DNA of 64,000 nucleotides, from NCBI GenBank assembly GCA_026874595.1, contig CM049310.1:88729556-88793555 (forward strand), written 5' to 3'. The position numbers and the translations under genes were made by a program. Each line of letters begins with the position of its first letter. The stretch's first letter is position 1. Shown here in pieces: positions 1-11,946 of the stretch. Below the pieces are notes generated by a model that was not told where the DNA came from, ran no database searches, and saw only the letters and a list, made by a program, of their open reading frames with translations. This stretch comes from Sipunculus nudus (Eukaryota; Annelida; Sipuncula; Golfingiida; Sipunculidae).

Positions 1-580
1 CTGGGGGGGGGGGGGTAATTGGGAGCCCCACAGCTCAAAGGATATGGGTAACAGAGACCTTATTTCAGGCTTCCATGGAGACTTTTCATAGGTCTCTCAC
101 TGTGTTAAGAATGAAGATTCTAGGTCCAGTCTTTACGATTTGTGCCCTGTTAACAAATGTCCACATTTTTAAAGGTCTCAAAAATAGAGAAAAAAATTCG
201 TTAAAAATCGAAAAATATAGGTGGCGCCACCAGTCTGCAGGAACTGATGGAACATCTCATGATCAATATGTATGCCAAAAATCATGACCATCAGTGGTGT
301 AGTTAATGAGATATTGAAGTTTTTGTATGAAATTTTTGACTATTCGGGGGGGGGGCTACTTTGGGGCCCCATAGCTCGAAGGATATGGGTAACAGAGACC
401 TAATTTCTGGTTTCCAAGGAGATTTTTCATGGACCGCTCAGAATGTCAAGTTACAAGATTCTAGGTCCAGCGGTTACGATTTGTGCCTGGTTAACGGACA
501 GACAGACGGACAGACAGACAGACGGACGACGGACAAAGAGTGATCGCTATAGCTCAGATGACGTACAGTCAGCTGAGCTA
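1..580 (+). repeat. Dispersed repeat family A, about 1.6 tandem units
   Basis: Two diverged copies of one roughly 345-bp unit lie in tandem, starting near 25 and 361. Each contains 'agctc(a/g)aaggatatgggtaacagagacc', broken here as AAGGATATGGGTAACAGAGA, then a TTCTAGGTCCAG and ACGATTTGTGCC block. The second ends in a GACA/GACGGAC run and a hairpin-forming tail (551-579). Related copies are at 11947-12356, 23757-24656, 26901-27525, 29061-29126, 44588-45307 and 51085-51319. No protein is recognisable, and the short ORFs over it are chance. It looks like a non-autonomous mobile element of unknown class. Confidence 0.8.
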
Positions 581-598
581 AAAAACCGCTATGGTAAC

Positions 599-600
<2 letters not shown>

Positions 601-656
<56 letters not shown>
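601..656. repeat. (TA)n microsatellite
   Basis: Pure alternating TA for about 56 bp. A second short TA run at 671-693 abuts the LTR element that follows. Confidence 0.95.
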
Positions 657-660
<4 letters not shown>

Positions 661-693
661 GACGAACAACTATATATATATATATATATATAT

Positions 694-1413
694 TGTTACA
701 GGTACCCTTTTATTGTGTGCAGCGGTCTTATAGATGATTGTATTATTGTGCATACGGATGTTCAATGTGTTGTTGGCATTTTGTTTGTGTGCCACGCGTA
801 GCTCGTGTTGTAGCGGCCTCGCCTGGCCAGATGTTGCAGGCTCTGTTCAATCCGCATTGGCTGAACCCTAGATACACAGCGTTCTTTGTTCTGGTATGTT
901 CTTTGAACGTATGTACTGTGTATTCTTTAGAATGTTCGAGCAATGGAAGGTTTAGAGCCGAGAGAGAGGTGAGAGAATATTCCAGCAGACACAGAAGCGT
1001 GTATGTCAGTTTGTGGGACCTATTCCGATAAGTGCGGCAATTATAGATTTTCTTCAGATTTTCTTCTGGATTTTGTGACGAATATTATTTTGTCTTCAGT
1101 TTACTTTCTGGATTGTTACAAGAGCTTTACGTTGGACTGTTATTCTCCGAGAGAATTTGTGTGAACTTTTCATCCGGCTTATTCATTTTAAAGGACTTAT
1201 CGCTGTGACAGTAGTGGATTTAGTGTATTGTAATGTTAGGGTTGTTTTAAGAATAAATTATAGTTATTTGTTAACAAAAAACCACTGACTTTCTTTATTC
1301 ATTCCCTAGACATTTCACGCTGCCTAGCGTAACAGAATCTGATTTTTTTTATCTCCATGACAAAGTTTATGTTCATCATGCATACATGATCTGTTGATAT
1401 TAGTTCCGTAACA
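694..1413 (+). mobile_element. Solo LTR, family L, copy 1
   Basis: Starts TGTTACAGG and ends CCGTAACA, giving TG..CA ends and a 6-bp terminal inverted repeat. It aligns with copies at 10668-11482 (+), 43614-44420 (-) and 47963-48720 (-). A polyadenylation signal AATAAA sits at 1252-1257, a fixed distance from the conserved CACTGACTT block, as expected for the R/U5 part of a retrotransposon LTR. It is inserted in a TA tract; flanks atat/aaat are not an exact target duplication. No gag-pol follows, so it is a solo LTR. Confidence 0.75.
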
Positions 1414-1415
1414 AA

Positions 1416-1417
<2 letters not shown>

Positions 1418-1467
<50 letters not shown>
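1418..1467. repeat. (TA)n microsatellite at the right edge of the LTR
   Basis: Alternating TA with one TACATA interruption. With 671-693 it brackets the LTR, so the element probably landed in, or seeded, the microsatellite. Confidence 0.9.
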
Positions 1468-1470
<3 letters not shown>

Positions 1471-3269
1471 CACTAGATAAACAAACACAAACCCACACTC
1501 AACCATCACGAGGCCAGTCCGTCACTTACACGCAAACATAAACGCTCGACAAGCACACGCACACAACACACATGCGCACATTTTCAGGAACAATAAATAT
1601 AATTAAGCTTTTTATGATTTTGGGGACAAGCACATTAACCCTTCAACAACAGCATAATCAAAGAAAAATAAACACAGCATTTTCAAAAGCAAGTAAAAAA
1701 CAAGTATATATAGCAGGACGTAACATCGTGGTCAAGGGTGGTCTGTTCGAACCCATGGCAGCCAGTGCTTCGAAGGTTAAACGGTGAAATATCTACAGAA
1801 TGTCAAAGGTTCACTCAAATGTCTTAACGACAGGTTAAGTTCTAAATTATTCCTAACCACGTGTATTTTAAACCCGATATACAGAAGGCATAATACTAAA
1901 ATATCCGTCTTATGGGGTAGCTTCATTCAACAGAAACATTTTCCAGGTTTGACCACCATGGCTGACCAATGAGAGCGTGGTATCGCATTGTGCATCCAAC
2001 TCCAAGTTTAAACCCGTGACACCCCGCTCTTATTGTTCTGATACTTTGCTCTGTGCCAGCCCTGAATGGATTTTTCCTATAATTGAACTCGGGCGAGATT
2101 ATCTATTGATAAGTAGTTCTGTTGAGTTTCGTGTAAATCCATTGAAGCTCTGGTAAGTTATCGCGGCGACACTTAAAGTTAACGGACGGACGGTCGGACA
2201 GATGGTGGGTATCGCATAATATGTACTGTCATAGACCTCGAAGACTACTTATTTATTGGCTCCAGAGTTTGTAGAACAGTTTATATTGTTGATGTGGCCT
2301 AGTTACTTTGAATATCTGCTAACCATAAAAACATTGAAATCTCTTTAAAACAGCTGATACATGATCGTATTGTTATTCATGCATCGAGTTTGTAAGCTGC
2401 AAGCCACATGTGTCAAACTTACAAAAAGTAAAAAAGTTAAAAACTTATGACCCGGGTCGATTTGGACCAGTTATTTATAAGACACAAGTAATAATTTTGT
2501 CATGAATTATATGTTTCATGCCAACGTTAAGGTTATAAACATAAGGTTCTAAATGTAACCACTGTAATATCTCAGTATGTGTAGCCTATAATTACCTCAC
2601 GAATTGGGTCACGAACTAAAGGTATAAACATTAATGTTACTCAAGACACACGGGCTAATCACGAATTCCCTGAAAACCATATGCGGCGGGAAAACTTAGT
2701 TACGTGCTAGGTGAGTGTGCATACTGAGTATTTTATATTTGCGAGGAACAATTTTCGTAATTTTCCCCTTTTTGTTTTTTTCGGGTGCGTTCAATTTTCG
2801 CTATCCTACCATCCATACAAAGAGCAATGTAGAGATAATTGAAATATGGTTTATTTCGTCACGAACTGGAAACGGACAGGACTTATTGACAATTGATATG
2901 TTATTAATAATAATTCGTTTTATGCATGGATAACTTATTATACATGAGATGCCAAACAGTGTTTAGTATACAAATGAATGATCACTTGTGTTGATGGGCC
3001 GTTTTATCACGACGGTTTTATTTTCGCGATAATTTTGCTTTCGCGGAAATAGCGAATTTGAAGACCTCACGAACATAAATATAACTTCATTATATAAACA
3101 ATAACAGCCAACTAGTTAATTCTTAAGCTTTTAACTTAAAAATATTTTAAAAAATAAAAAAATTAAAGACATGATTTTGTTTATCGTAATATATAGTACC
3201 TTATTAATAATTTTCAAGATATGGAAAACGGAAGATATTAAAACTAAGATTATGAATGCATAACAAGAT
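1468..3269. other. Non-coding interval with a diverged repeat
   Basis: No credible gene. At 2050-2200 there is a repeat-like stretch ending AACGGACGGACGGTCGGACAG, which recalls family A tails but has a different body. The rest is AT-rich unique-looking sequence. Near 2995-3075 TTTTCGCGATAA and related TCGCG words appear, as they do again at 4020-4400. Confidence 0.5.
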
Positions 3270-3950
3270 TGTCTTGAGAAAGGCAAATAAATGTCAAAAG
3301 TAAGGCAAATATAAATGTGTATAATGAGGAAAATTAACATCTATAAAAAGGCAAATTAGTGTCCATAATGAGGCAAAAATTAATGTCTGTAATAAGGCAA
3401 ATTAATGTCTATAATAAGACAAATTAATTTCTATAAAAGGCAAATTAATGTCTAAAGTGAGGCTAATTAATGTCTATACCTAGGCAAATTAATATCTATA
3501 GTCAAATAAATATCTATACTGAGACAAATTAATGGGTATACTGTAAGGCAAATTAATGTCTATATAATGGAGAAGATTTATGTCTATATTTTAGGTACAT
3601 TAATGTCTTTAGTTAATCAAATAAATGTCTGCACTGAGGCAAATTAAAGTCTATAATACGGCAAATAAGTGTCTATACTGAAGCACATTGATGTCTATAG
3701 TGAGGCAAATTAATTTTAAAGCTATGAGGCAAATTAATGTCTACGTTAGACATATTAGGGCACTTCTATATACTGAGCATGTATACACCAACGTGTATAC
3801 CAAGGCAAAAAATTGCTTAACTAAATCATATATAACGTCTATTCTAAGGCAAAATAATTACTATACTAAGGAACATTAATATCTAAACTGAGGCAAATAA
3901 ACATCTATACTGATGCAAATAAATGTTTATTATAAGGCGAATTTATATCA
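3270..3950. repeat. Degenerate minisatellite, unit about 20-22 bp
   Basis: About 30 imperfect tandem copies of a unit built from AGGCAAATTAATGTCTATA with small length changes between copies. Many units keep GGCAAATTAATG and differ mainly in the TCTATAnT spacer. No open frame spans it. Confidence 0.85.
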
Positions 3951-4004
3951 AACTAAAGCAGGTCTGGTCAATATTGACAAATGGATTACTCGCCCATTTC
4001 CTTC

Positions 4005-4400
4005 CATTCATGTTGGCTTCATATTCGCGAGGTTAAAATTTCGCAGTTTCACATTTTTCGTTGTTTCGCGATGGTTCAATTTTCGCGATCTCAACCAAAA
4101 ATATCCCACATAGAATATATTCTTTATTATATAAATTGAATATATAAAATAGCATTTGTAAAAAATCGTAACAAATGCATGGACAGAAATCAAGTGAACA
4201 CGAAGAGCAGAAATAACGTTTCATTATTCGCAGATAATTTGAAAAATCTTATATCATTTACAAAAACAATCTTTCCCTTTCGACTTGACACTGACGATGT
4301 AGCCTCTTTTTTAACGAAGATTTATTTTCGCGATAATTTCATTCTCCAGAATATTGCGGATTTGGATTCTCGCGAACAAAAAGAAAGGCAGAATGATAAA
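4005..4400. repeat. TCGCGA-rich dispersed repeat
   Basis: Contains ATTCGCGAGG, TTTCGCGATGG, TTTTCGCGATCTC, ATTTTCGCGATAAT and TTCTCGCGAAC within 400 bp of AT-rich DNA, with a related fragment at 2995-3075. CpG-containing TCGCGA words are otherwise rare here, so their clustering marks a repeat family. The weak ORFs on both strands show no known domain. Confidence 0.5.
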
Positions 4401-4639
4401 GAGTGCACATGAATATGAAACAGACAAATTAATCTGTGTATGACACGTGACCTTTTTCACCTGTGTCACGTGATGCTCTGGGCGAAAGATTGACGTCACT
4501 TAACAACACCCTGTTTCACTTTTGGGTTTAGGTTTGGGTTCACAGCAATAAACCCTCTTATGTTCTTTGCATAATGCAGATTCCCTTATGTCCGTCTCAT
4601 ACAACTGTCCGTCGCCTTGCTAGTCCAATTGGATGCGTA

Positions 4640-4930
4640 AACTGGCTTATTGCCTCCGCCAGGAGGGTATGTTTTCATTCCCTTTCGTGTATTGTGTGTG
4701 TTTGTCCAGAAAATAAAATAATAAATAGGAATCTGCATTCTTAGGAATGCAAGCCTCCGCAATATTGGGGGGGGGGGGGGGAGGGGAGGGGTCTCTATTG
4801 TATAATGCTATCAAAACCGAGTTAGAATTCACTTATTCGGCCCATATTTCCAGGTTCATCGCATAAGTGACGGTACATTTGTGAATATTCCTTGAAGACG
4901 TCCCTGAATCCGGATCGTGTCCCGGACTAT
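4640..4930. repeat. Dispersed repeat family C, copy 1
   Basis: The block TTCACTTATTCGG .. AGGTTCAT .. GTACATTTGTGAATAT .. GGATCGTGT at 4826-4925 recurs at 7637-7716 in the same order. GGAATGCAAGCCTCCGC occurs at 4744-4760 and again near 5459-5475. A poly-G tract with one A (4768-4790) lies inside. No coding capacity is seen. Confidence 0.6.
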
Positions 4931-5905
4931 ACTTAACTATATTTAACATCAGTTGTTTGAACCCTTGGGAGAGAGCAAACTGAATCGCGTGTTGCTGTGC
5001 GTGCCTTAGGCAGGTTGTTCACATTGTGCGCGGACACACATACACTTATCGCGTGTTTGGTGCTTAGGTGGCGATATCATAAATCACGATATAATTTTTT
5101 TTATTCAGAATTATTGCGTGCCGCCTGAATACGCCATTGTCATCACTTACCCCTAACATGCACTGATTTCTTTATGACACAATTTATGTGACATCAAATG
5201 TCATTGTACTGTAAAAGGAAAAAAATAAATTATTATTAATTGAGAAACGAAGGCATTTGAAAATGTCGACTGCGCTTATGTGTATATATATATATATATA
5301 AATGACGAACAACTAATCCATGTATTAACACGCTAATCATATACCGATAACAGGAGACTGCCCATAATGGTTCAGTGCCAAAGACAAAACTGCGTTCGGC
5401 GATTATGCTGAATGCACTTCTGTATAAGTAGTTACTAACGAGAAATCTGAATTCTAAGGAATGCAAGCCTCCGCCATGTTTTATTTTCAAAAGTTGGAAC
5501 TCCCCCAATTCGATTCCACCAAACTTTTGTTGACATCTGTCTCAAATTCTATACCTCCGCTCCTTGTTTTGGAAATAACGTCGTTGATAACGAATAAGAA
5601 AAGGTAGAACTTCAAAATAAGTAATTGTTGGAAAGTTCACATTTGATGAGTGTTCCGGTCCTTTTCCAGTGAGGCACAATAACACGGCGGTGCTGAACAG
5701 AGTCTCAATCTCTGAACAACATATTGTTGATAAATTTAGCAAATTAGATTTAAAAAAGCATGTTGGCCGGACGGTGTATCCCCGCGCATGCCTAAAATGT
5801 AAGCCAGTTCATTAACAAAGGGTCTGACACAAGCCTTTAGCTGCTCTTTAGACAGCTCACGGAATAGCCATTGTCTTCCCCATCAACATAAAAGATGTAA
5901 ACAAC
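4931..5905. other. Non-coding interval
   Basis: No gene is recognisable on either strand. There is a short (TA)n at 5281-5300 and a second GGAATGCAAGCCTCCGC word. The ORFs on the - strand at 5236-5742 have no motif I recognise. Confidence 0.5.
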
Positions 5906-7590
5906 ATATAGGTAATTACAAACTAGTGTCAGAACTGAGCTGCGTAGCCAAAGTATTTGTAAAGTGTGCTTATAAGTACCTCTTTAATGTTTTACAGTTT
6001 AATAAGATACTTAACATTGTACAATCGGTTTAAATGCCACTGGACTCATCTACGTATACGACATAATTTCTAATACAGTTGATACAGGAAATGAATCTTC
6101 ATTTGTCTCTCTTGACGCCTCAAATGCTTTTAATAGAGTCTGACACGAGTCTATTGCATCAACTGAGTATCCTTGGTTTCCGGGGTAAATTGTTAGAGTG
6201 GCTTTGGGATTTTTTTGTCTAACAGGAAGCAAAAGGTAATTTCAAATAATGTCTCTTCTTCATACTTTCATGTTCAAGCAGGGGTACCACAGGGCTCATA
6301 GGCTACTGGGACCGCTTGTTATTTGTTTATTTTATTGACCTTAACGATTGTGTAATATCAGACTGTATGCTGACGATGCTCATAGTCCGTTAACGGAAGT
6401 GATATTTATGGTATGTCAAACAGGTTGAATAATTATATTATATATGAAGCAGTGGCAAAAAAAGTGGTTCGTTAAATTGAATCCTAGTAAAATAGAAGCG
6501 GTAACTCTCAGTAAAATAACTATTAATAGTCCTCCGATATATATGTTCGGTGAACCACTGGAGAAAGTAAAAACAAATAAAAGTTTAGGAGTAATTTTAA
6601 ATAATTTTGGTACCTGGAAAGATTAATTAAATTTTATTTGAGATAAAGCAGGGAAAAGAGTAGACATTCATAGAACTATGATATACAGATTTAATAGTAA
6701 TACACTTGAAATTTTATATAGTTGTATATGTGCTAGTTAAGAATATGCATGTGAACTCATACCAATGCCAGCTAATACCGAATACAGTCAGAAACTCCTC
6801 AAGTTACGAAATGAATATAGCCGATTTTCGCGCACTTGCAGCTCGCACTTTGGCCAGTCTATATTCATTTATTGTCTACAATAAAAGAGTGGAAATCTTT
6901 AGATTAAGTGACGAGAGATAGTCCTTCTATTCATCAGTTTGAAAGAAAAAAAAGAAGGAAATCTACCTAGAACACCTGAATATTTTGGTCATTTTTGCAG
7001 AAGCCGAGCTGCACAGATAATTCACACAAGAATGAGACTGGGTTGTAGCTCGCTGAGAGCTCACCTGTAAGCAAACCGTTGTACTGATTATCCATTTTTG
7101 TTCTCAAGAGGAGACCCCCGGACACTATTTTCTGATTTGTTCATGTATGCCACACACACAGAGGATGTATTCTCAAATATTTCTGTTGCTTATCAAAACA
7201 GAAATGGGCTTTTAATGAGTAGTGACGATTTAACACTATGAGATGCAGGCTCGGCCATATCCACAGATTTATTTCAGTAACAAAATGATTCACATAGTTA
7301 TTTGTCGGTCATGTTATAATACTCCCCAGATGATGTAACAAATGTAATAAAATTAAACATAGATCTCCAAGCACATATGTTGGCAGTCCTCTCTATAGGT
7401 TGCTCTCCTTAATGTACACATTCATAATGTTGCGAACATATACATATTCTTTCTGCTTTACCTACATTGTAGATTGCACATATATTTATTTTGTTGAGTT
7501 TATGTGAAGTCCGAGGAGAAGAATTAATATAGGGCGAAGCCCTGTTTTCTTATCCTCATTGCTTTTTCTGCAATAAAATATTGTTTTAAT
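5906..7590 (+). pseudogene. Decayed LINE (Jockey/CR1-like) reverse transcriptase and 3' end
   Basis: Reading across frames gives the usual order of LINE RT motifs. From 5911: NYKLVSELSCVAKVF, then YKYLFNVLQ. Near 6093: SFVSLDASNAFNRV (motif A, catalytic Asp kept). Then LSILGFRGKLLEWL, then VQAGVPQGS (motif B, about 6270-6296), then YADDA at 6366-6380 (motif C), then KKWFVKLNPSK (thumb side). Downstream, IHTRMRLGCSSLRAHL (about 7020-7069) fits the Cys-rich tail of such elements. An AATAAA at about 7572 marks the probable 3' end. Stops and frameshifts throughout show it is dead, and the 5' half is missing. Confidence 0.85.
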
Positions 7591-7619
7591 CATGGTGCGT
7601 GTCCCTATTTTTGGATACT

Positions 7620-7720
7620 CCCAAAACAGCGTTTGCATTCACTTATTCCTCCGATATTCCGAGGTTCATTCGTGCATTTAAGACTGTACATTTATGAATA
7701 TAGTTTATCTGGATCGTGTA
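7620..7720. repeat. Dispersed repeat family C, copy 2
   Basis: TTCACTTATTCC .. GATATTCCGAGGTTCATTCG .. GTACATTTATGAATATAG .. GGATCGTGTACC matches 4826-4925 in order and spacing, in the same orientation. The two copies flank the LINE fossil, but it is not clear that they belong to it. Confidence 0.6.
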
Positions 7721-7840
7721 CCAAATGCAATCCAAAAAAATAATAAATTATTCATTGGCTCATTCCCGACATGCCCTGAAAATCCCGTGAGATTCCCGTC
7801 ATGATTGTGTGGGTTATGTTGTGAACAACACAGACTCTCT

Positions 7841-7844
<4 letters not shown>

Positions 7845-7884
<40 letters not shown>
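7845..7884. repeat. (CA)n microsatellite
   Basis: About 20 uninterrupted CA steps. Confidence 0.95.
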
Positions 7885-7886
<2 letters not shown>

Positions 7887-8240
7887 AACGCCTACCCACC
7901 TGGAAATAATTGTAATTTACACGGGGTAAAGATAGGGTATAGCATTGTTATGCAATTACGTTTTAAGCAAACCTTAAACGTTTATCCTTACACATAAATA
8001 TCATTAGTCTTAAATAGCCACCTCCACGATATCTATTTATAGAACCAGGCCTGGGTCAGCACTGTGGGGTATCTAAGTCACTCGAACAAACAGTGGCTGG
8101 GCAGTGCTGGCAATGTGGTCATACTATAGTGTTCAGTCTACTACATCAACAGGTCTTTTGTGCGTGTACTTTGTGTTAGCCAGCTTTTTTGCATTTCTTT
8201 TTTATGTTTACACTATCCATTTTCATCTCTGGTCCCTAGA

Positions 8241-8476
8241 ATGGTCAAGCACTGTGCTTATGGTACCTGTAATAGTGATGATAGGTACAAAGACAGGCCA
8301 CACATGCAGGGGGTATGGTTTATTCCATTCTCTAAGCCTCCTATGGACCTTGAAAATTTTAACCGCTGGGTAATTGCATGACGACCCCATAACTTTGAGA
8401 CCATTGATTCCTATGTTTGATCTAAACATTTTGTGGGTGGCAATGGCCCAACAAATTGCAGGCCTGTATCCAGATA
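8241..8476 (+). pseudogene. THAP zinc-finger domain, broken by two stop codons
   Basis: The ATG at 8241 opens a THAP (C2CH) DNA-binding module. MVKHCAYGTC has Cys at residues 5 and 10, the usual zinc ligands. GVWFIPFSKP is the Phe/Pro core, RW follows, then RPHNFE, and SKHFVGGNGPT ends the domain with the His ligand. In-frame TGA codons fall at 8379-8381, where an in-frame loss next to the expected ACGRPH seems to have made a stop, and at 8418-8420, exactly where the third Cys ligand of C-x2-H should be. The module therefore cannot be made as written. A poly-G run follows at 8482-8497. The reading of family is firm; that it belonged to a transposase is inference from the flanking inverted repeats. 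Confidence 0.85.
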
Positions 8477-8481
8477 GAGCC

Positions 8482-8497
8482 GGGGGGGGGGGGGGGG
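8482..8497 (+). repeat. Poly-G tract (16 G)
   Basis: One of at least ten poly-G or poly-C tracts of 10-33 bp in the window. Confidence 0.95.
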
Positions 8498-10089
8498 TGG
8501 CCTTACCAAAGCCACACCTTCTTGTAGACAAATAAAGCTGATTGGTAAATGAATATTTTACTATTAAAACAACTCTGCATAATATATACTGAGCTCATAA
8601 CTGGGGTATTATCACTGAAATATTGTCTTTTCAAAGGAATCATCCCACAGTCACTTGCCGCATTATTTTCCAACATGCCCGGGTGTTGTGGCTTTGAGAA
8701 AACTTTTGCATGCAGCAAGGGATATGTGCATTTAAATGTACAACTTAATATTATTTGGATTTCCAACTGCTTGTAACTGATTGTAGCCATGTAACATACG
8801 GGATCCTCAAAATGTAATATATTTTCGTCTCCTTGTTTATGTGTTTGCATGAAAACAAACTAAAAACATTTAAATTCAAATGTAAAACAATATTTTATAC
8901 ACTATATCATTATTAATGTCCATCTTTATTAATTAATGAGCAAAAATATAATTAATCAATATTAATACTAAACAAAGAGAACATTTGAAAATATAATATT
9001 GTATGTTTTTTTCCTTGGGGGGAAAAAGGCAATGTGATTTATGGTTGTATGCAGAGACACAACTATGCACAATTTATTAAGCAGTGAACCAAGAAACAAG
9101 TGATATAATGCATTTATCCAGAGCATGTACATGATATATAATTGGAATGAACATTATTTACATTGTTTTTTAGTGAGCCAATATTAGGGAGGGGGTGGTG
9201 GTTACCTCTGATTTCAGTAATTTTTAGAGAGCACTTTGTATATTTTCTTTATATTGTATACACTATATAACATCACACATACATTTACATTTTTGTCATT
9301 AACATGCTCATTCAATTATAATCAATGAAACAATAAATACACTGGATTAAAATCTGGTTTAACTGTTTTTTAGATAGCAGGTTATATATCTTATGCACTT
9401 ATAGTAAAGGTATATAAAGTATATAAAATGTGTATAAATGATAATTATTTTCATGAATTTAACTTCATGACCATGCTGTTATCTCCAGGCCCACAGCCAG
9501 ATATCAGTGTCACAGCATGATACAGGCTGGTCATCTCATATCTATGAAATTTAGTTAGTGTTAATTACAGGATATTTCATATATTTCACAAGTAATAATA
9601 TATATGTTATATATCAAACATAAAAGTCCAGATTTTTCATGAATTTAGGAGGAACTGTATCAGTGTCGGTCACTCCCAAAGCTGGATATTCAGCTGCCTG
9701 CTGAGTTGATTATTTAAGACCATACCTGCAATTAAGGGTCAAATAACCAGCCTGCCAGTCTAACTATATCACTGTATTATGTAATAAACAGTATAGGTAT
9801 AGCAAAACTGTTTTTTACGTTGAAGCATTACTACTTACATTATACAATAAGTATCTGGAACATAATAACATGTAATCAGTGGGCCAAGATAAGAGGCTTA
9901 AATAGTAACATCAGAGCAGCCTAAAGAATATATTCTATAAGTATCAGGTATTCAATAGAGATAGGCCTATTGTAAAACTAGGGACACATGGGTCTCGAAG
10001 CTCAGCTACATTTGTCTATAAGGATATATGTTTATGAGGTTTTCCAAAATATTGGTCCTGTGATCAGTTTGAAGCCAACCTGTCTACCC
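8498..10089. other. AT-rich interior of the 8-13 kb segment, no gene seen
   Basis: Long AT-rich sequence with stops in all frames. The ORFs at 8503-8850 overlap each other on both strands and carry no recognisable motif. If a transposase once lay here, it is beyond recognition by eye. Confidence 0.5.
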
Positions 10090-10667
10090 AAACTGGAGAT
10101 ATCATCCATAAACTAATTTGTGAATGGATGGGCCCTATGACCTTAACCTTTGACCTTATGACCCCAAAATCAAAAGGAAACTACCCCTTTTAGCAGGTGC
10201 ACCACATGTTGATGATGGAAGGATTGAGATGAAAAGTTTGGCTTAAAATGTATCCACAAATTAATCTTTCTAAAGTAGTGGGTCCTGTGACCTTGACCTT
10301 TGATCTCATGACCCTAGAATCAACAGTTCTTTATTTAGTGGTGGGCCATATATAAGTCAAGTTTGAAACCAATATTTTTAAACTAAACTGGTGTTATCAT
10401 CTGCAACTAATATGTGGATTGATGGCCCCCATTACCTTGACCTTGTGACCCAAAAATCCATCAGTTACTTCCACTATTGGCAGGTGAGCAACATCTGGAA
10501 GATAGAATGTTTGGGACAGAAAGTTTAGCTAAAATTACGTCAACAATCTTTTTAAAGAAGAGGGTCCTGTGACCTTGACCTTTGGCCTTATGACCCCAAA
10601 ATCAAAGGGGTTCTTACATTATTGGTGTGTCGTATATAAGTCAAAACTGAAACATATATGTCAATCC
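10090..10667 (+). repeat. GACCTTGACCTTTGACC tandem repeat, left part
   Basis: The core CCTTGACCTTTGA or a close variant recurs at 10141, 10291, 10435 and 10573, about 138-150 bp apart, followed by a (T/C)ATGACCC block and separated by ATCATC..AAACTAAT..TGGATGG(G/C)CCC segments. The array resumes at 11483 after the LTR insertion. Read on the other strand the core is a run of AGGTCA nuclear-receptor half-sites. Confidence 0.8.
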
Positions 10668-11482
10668 TGTTACAGGTGCTCTTTTTATTATGTGACACGG
10701 GCGTAACTCCTGATGTGGCACTCGTGTCTGGCCGCGTATTACATTCTATGTTTAATCCGTACTGGTTGAACTCTCGTTGTCATGTTTAGCCTTGGGTTTT
10801 CACGCTTGGTCGTGGGTCACGTGATGAGCCTGGTATGTGGAGATACACAGCGCTGTTTTTCCAGAGAATTCCTGAAACGCGTGTAGACTGTGTTGTGCAA
10901 GACCTTATAGACTGTTCGACAAGTGGAAAATTCTCGGCTTGGGGTGTGAAGGTATATAAGGGGGCTGTTTTATAGAACCAGGGCAGAGAGGAGCAGAGCA
11001 GATTCCAGCGGACGCAGAAGCGTGTCAGATTCTAGGACCTTATCCGACGAATGCGGCAATTATACATTTTCAAAGACTTTCTCCTGGATTTTATACATTT
11101 GGACTTCAGTTTACTTGATGGGTTGTTGCAAGAACCTTCCACTGGATTGTCATTTCTCCGAGAGTTTACATTTAAAGGACTTATCGTGGTGACGGTGTTA
11201 GTATCCAGGTACTGTGCACGTTATTTTTCTATGTGATTGTATTGACTTGTTGCTATACCGCTGTTTTACTGTGTAATTGTATTGATTTAGTGTATTGTGT
11301 TGTTAGGGTTGTTTTAAGAATAGATTATAGTTATTTGTTAACAAAGGACCACTGACTTCTTTATTCATTCCCCTAGATATTTCGCAATGCCTAGTGTTAC
11401 AGAATCTGATTTTTTTAAATCTCCGTTACAGAATGTGTGTTCATCACGCACACGTGATCTGTTTATATTAGGTTCCGTAACA
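10668..11482 (+). mobile_element. Solo LTR, family L, copy 2, with target duplication
   Basis: Runs from TGTTACAGG to CCGTAACA, 815 bp. It is flanked by ATCC at 10664-10667 and 11483-11486 (a 4-5 bp duplication), and removing it restores the GACCTTGACC repeat text (gtcaATCCaaactgg). It carries a TATA box TATATAAGG at 10953-10961. The poly(A) site region is mutated to AATAGA (about 11319). The TATA to poly(A) spacing of about 365 bp fits U3-R-U5 of a Ty3/Gypsy-type LTR. No internal gag-pol remains. Confidence 0.8.
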
Positions 11483-11880
11483 ATCCAAACTGGAGTTATC
11501 ATCCAGATACAAATACGTGGACAGATGGGCCCATGTGACGATGACCTTTGACCTTGTGACCCCCAATTCATTTATGCTCTCCCCATACTGGCAAGTCACC
11601 TAAATGTGCAAAATGGAAACTTTGGGATGAAAAGCTTGGCTGAAAATGCAGCCATAATCTTTTTTAAAAAGTGAGTCCTGTGACCTTGACCTTTGACCTC
11701 ATGACCCCAAAATCATACAGATTCTTGCTTTAGTAATGGGCCTTATGTAAGTCAAGTTTGAAATCCATGTGTCAATACAACCTAGAGTTATCATCTGGAA
11801 ACAAATTTGTGTGGACGGACGGATGGACAGACAGACAGACAGACAAAAAGACAGACAGACAGGGTGATAACTATATGGAA
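11483..11880 (+). repeat. GACCTTGACCTTTGACC tandem repeat, right part, with (GACA)n end
   Basis: Continues the array of 10090-10667. TGACCTTGACCTTTGACCT lies at 11681-11699. It ends in GGACGGACGG(A)TGGACAG and an (ACAG)n tract at about 11826-11861. Confidence 0.8.
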
Positions 11881-11946
11881 TCCACTTGAGATAAAAAAAA
11901 CACCAGGTTTTGGGACACTAGATGTAATTACAGCTGAGAAACAGAA

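Noticed and set aside
4440-4475. CACGTG E-box pair as a promoter
   Set aside because: Two GTCACGTG-like words face each other, but no gene follows on either strand.
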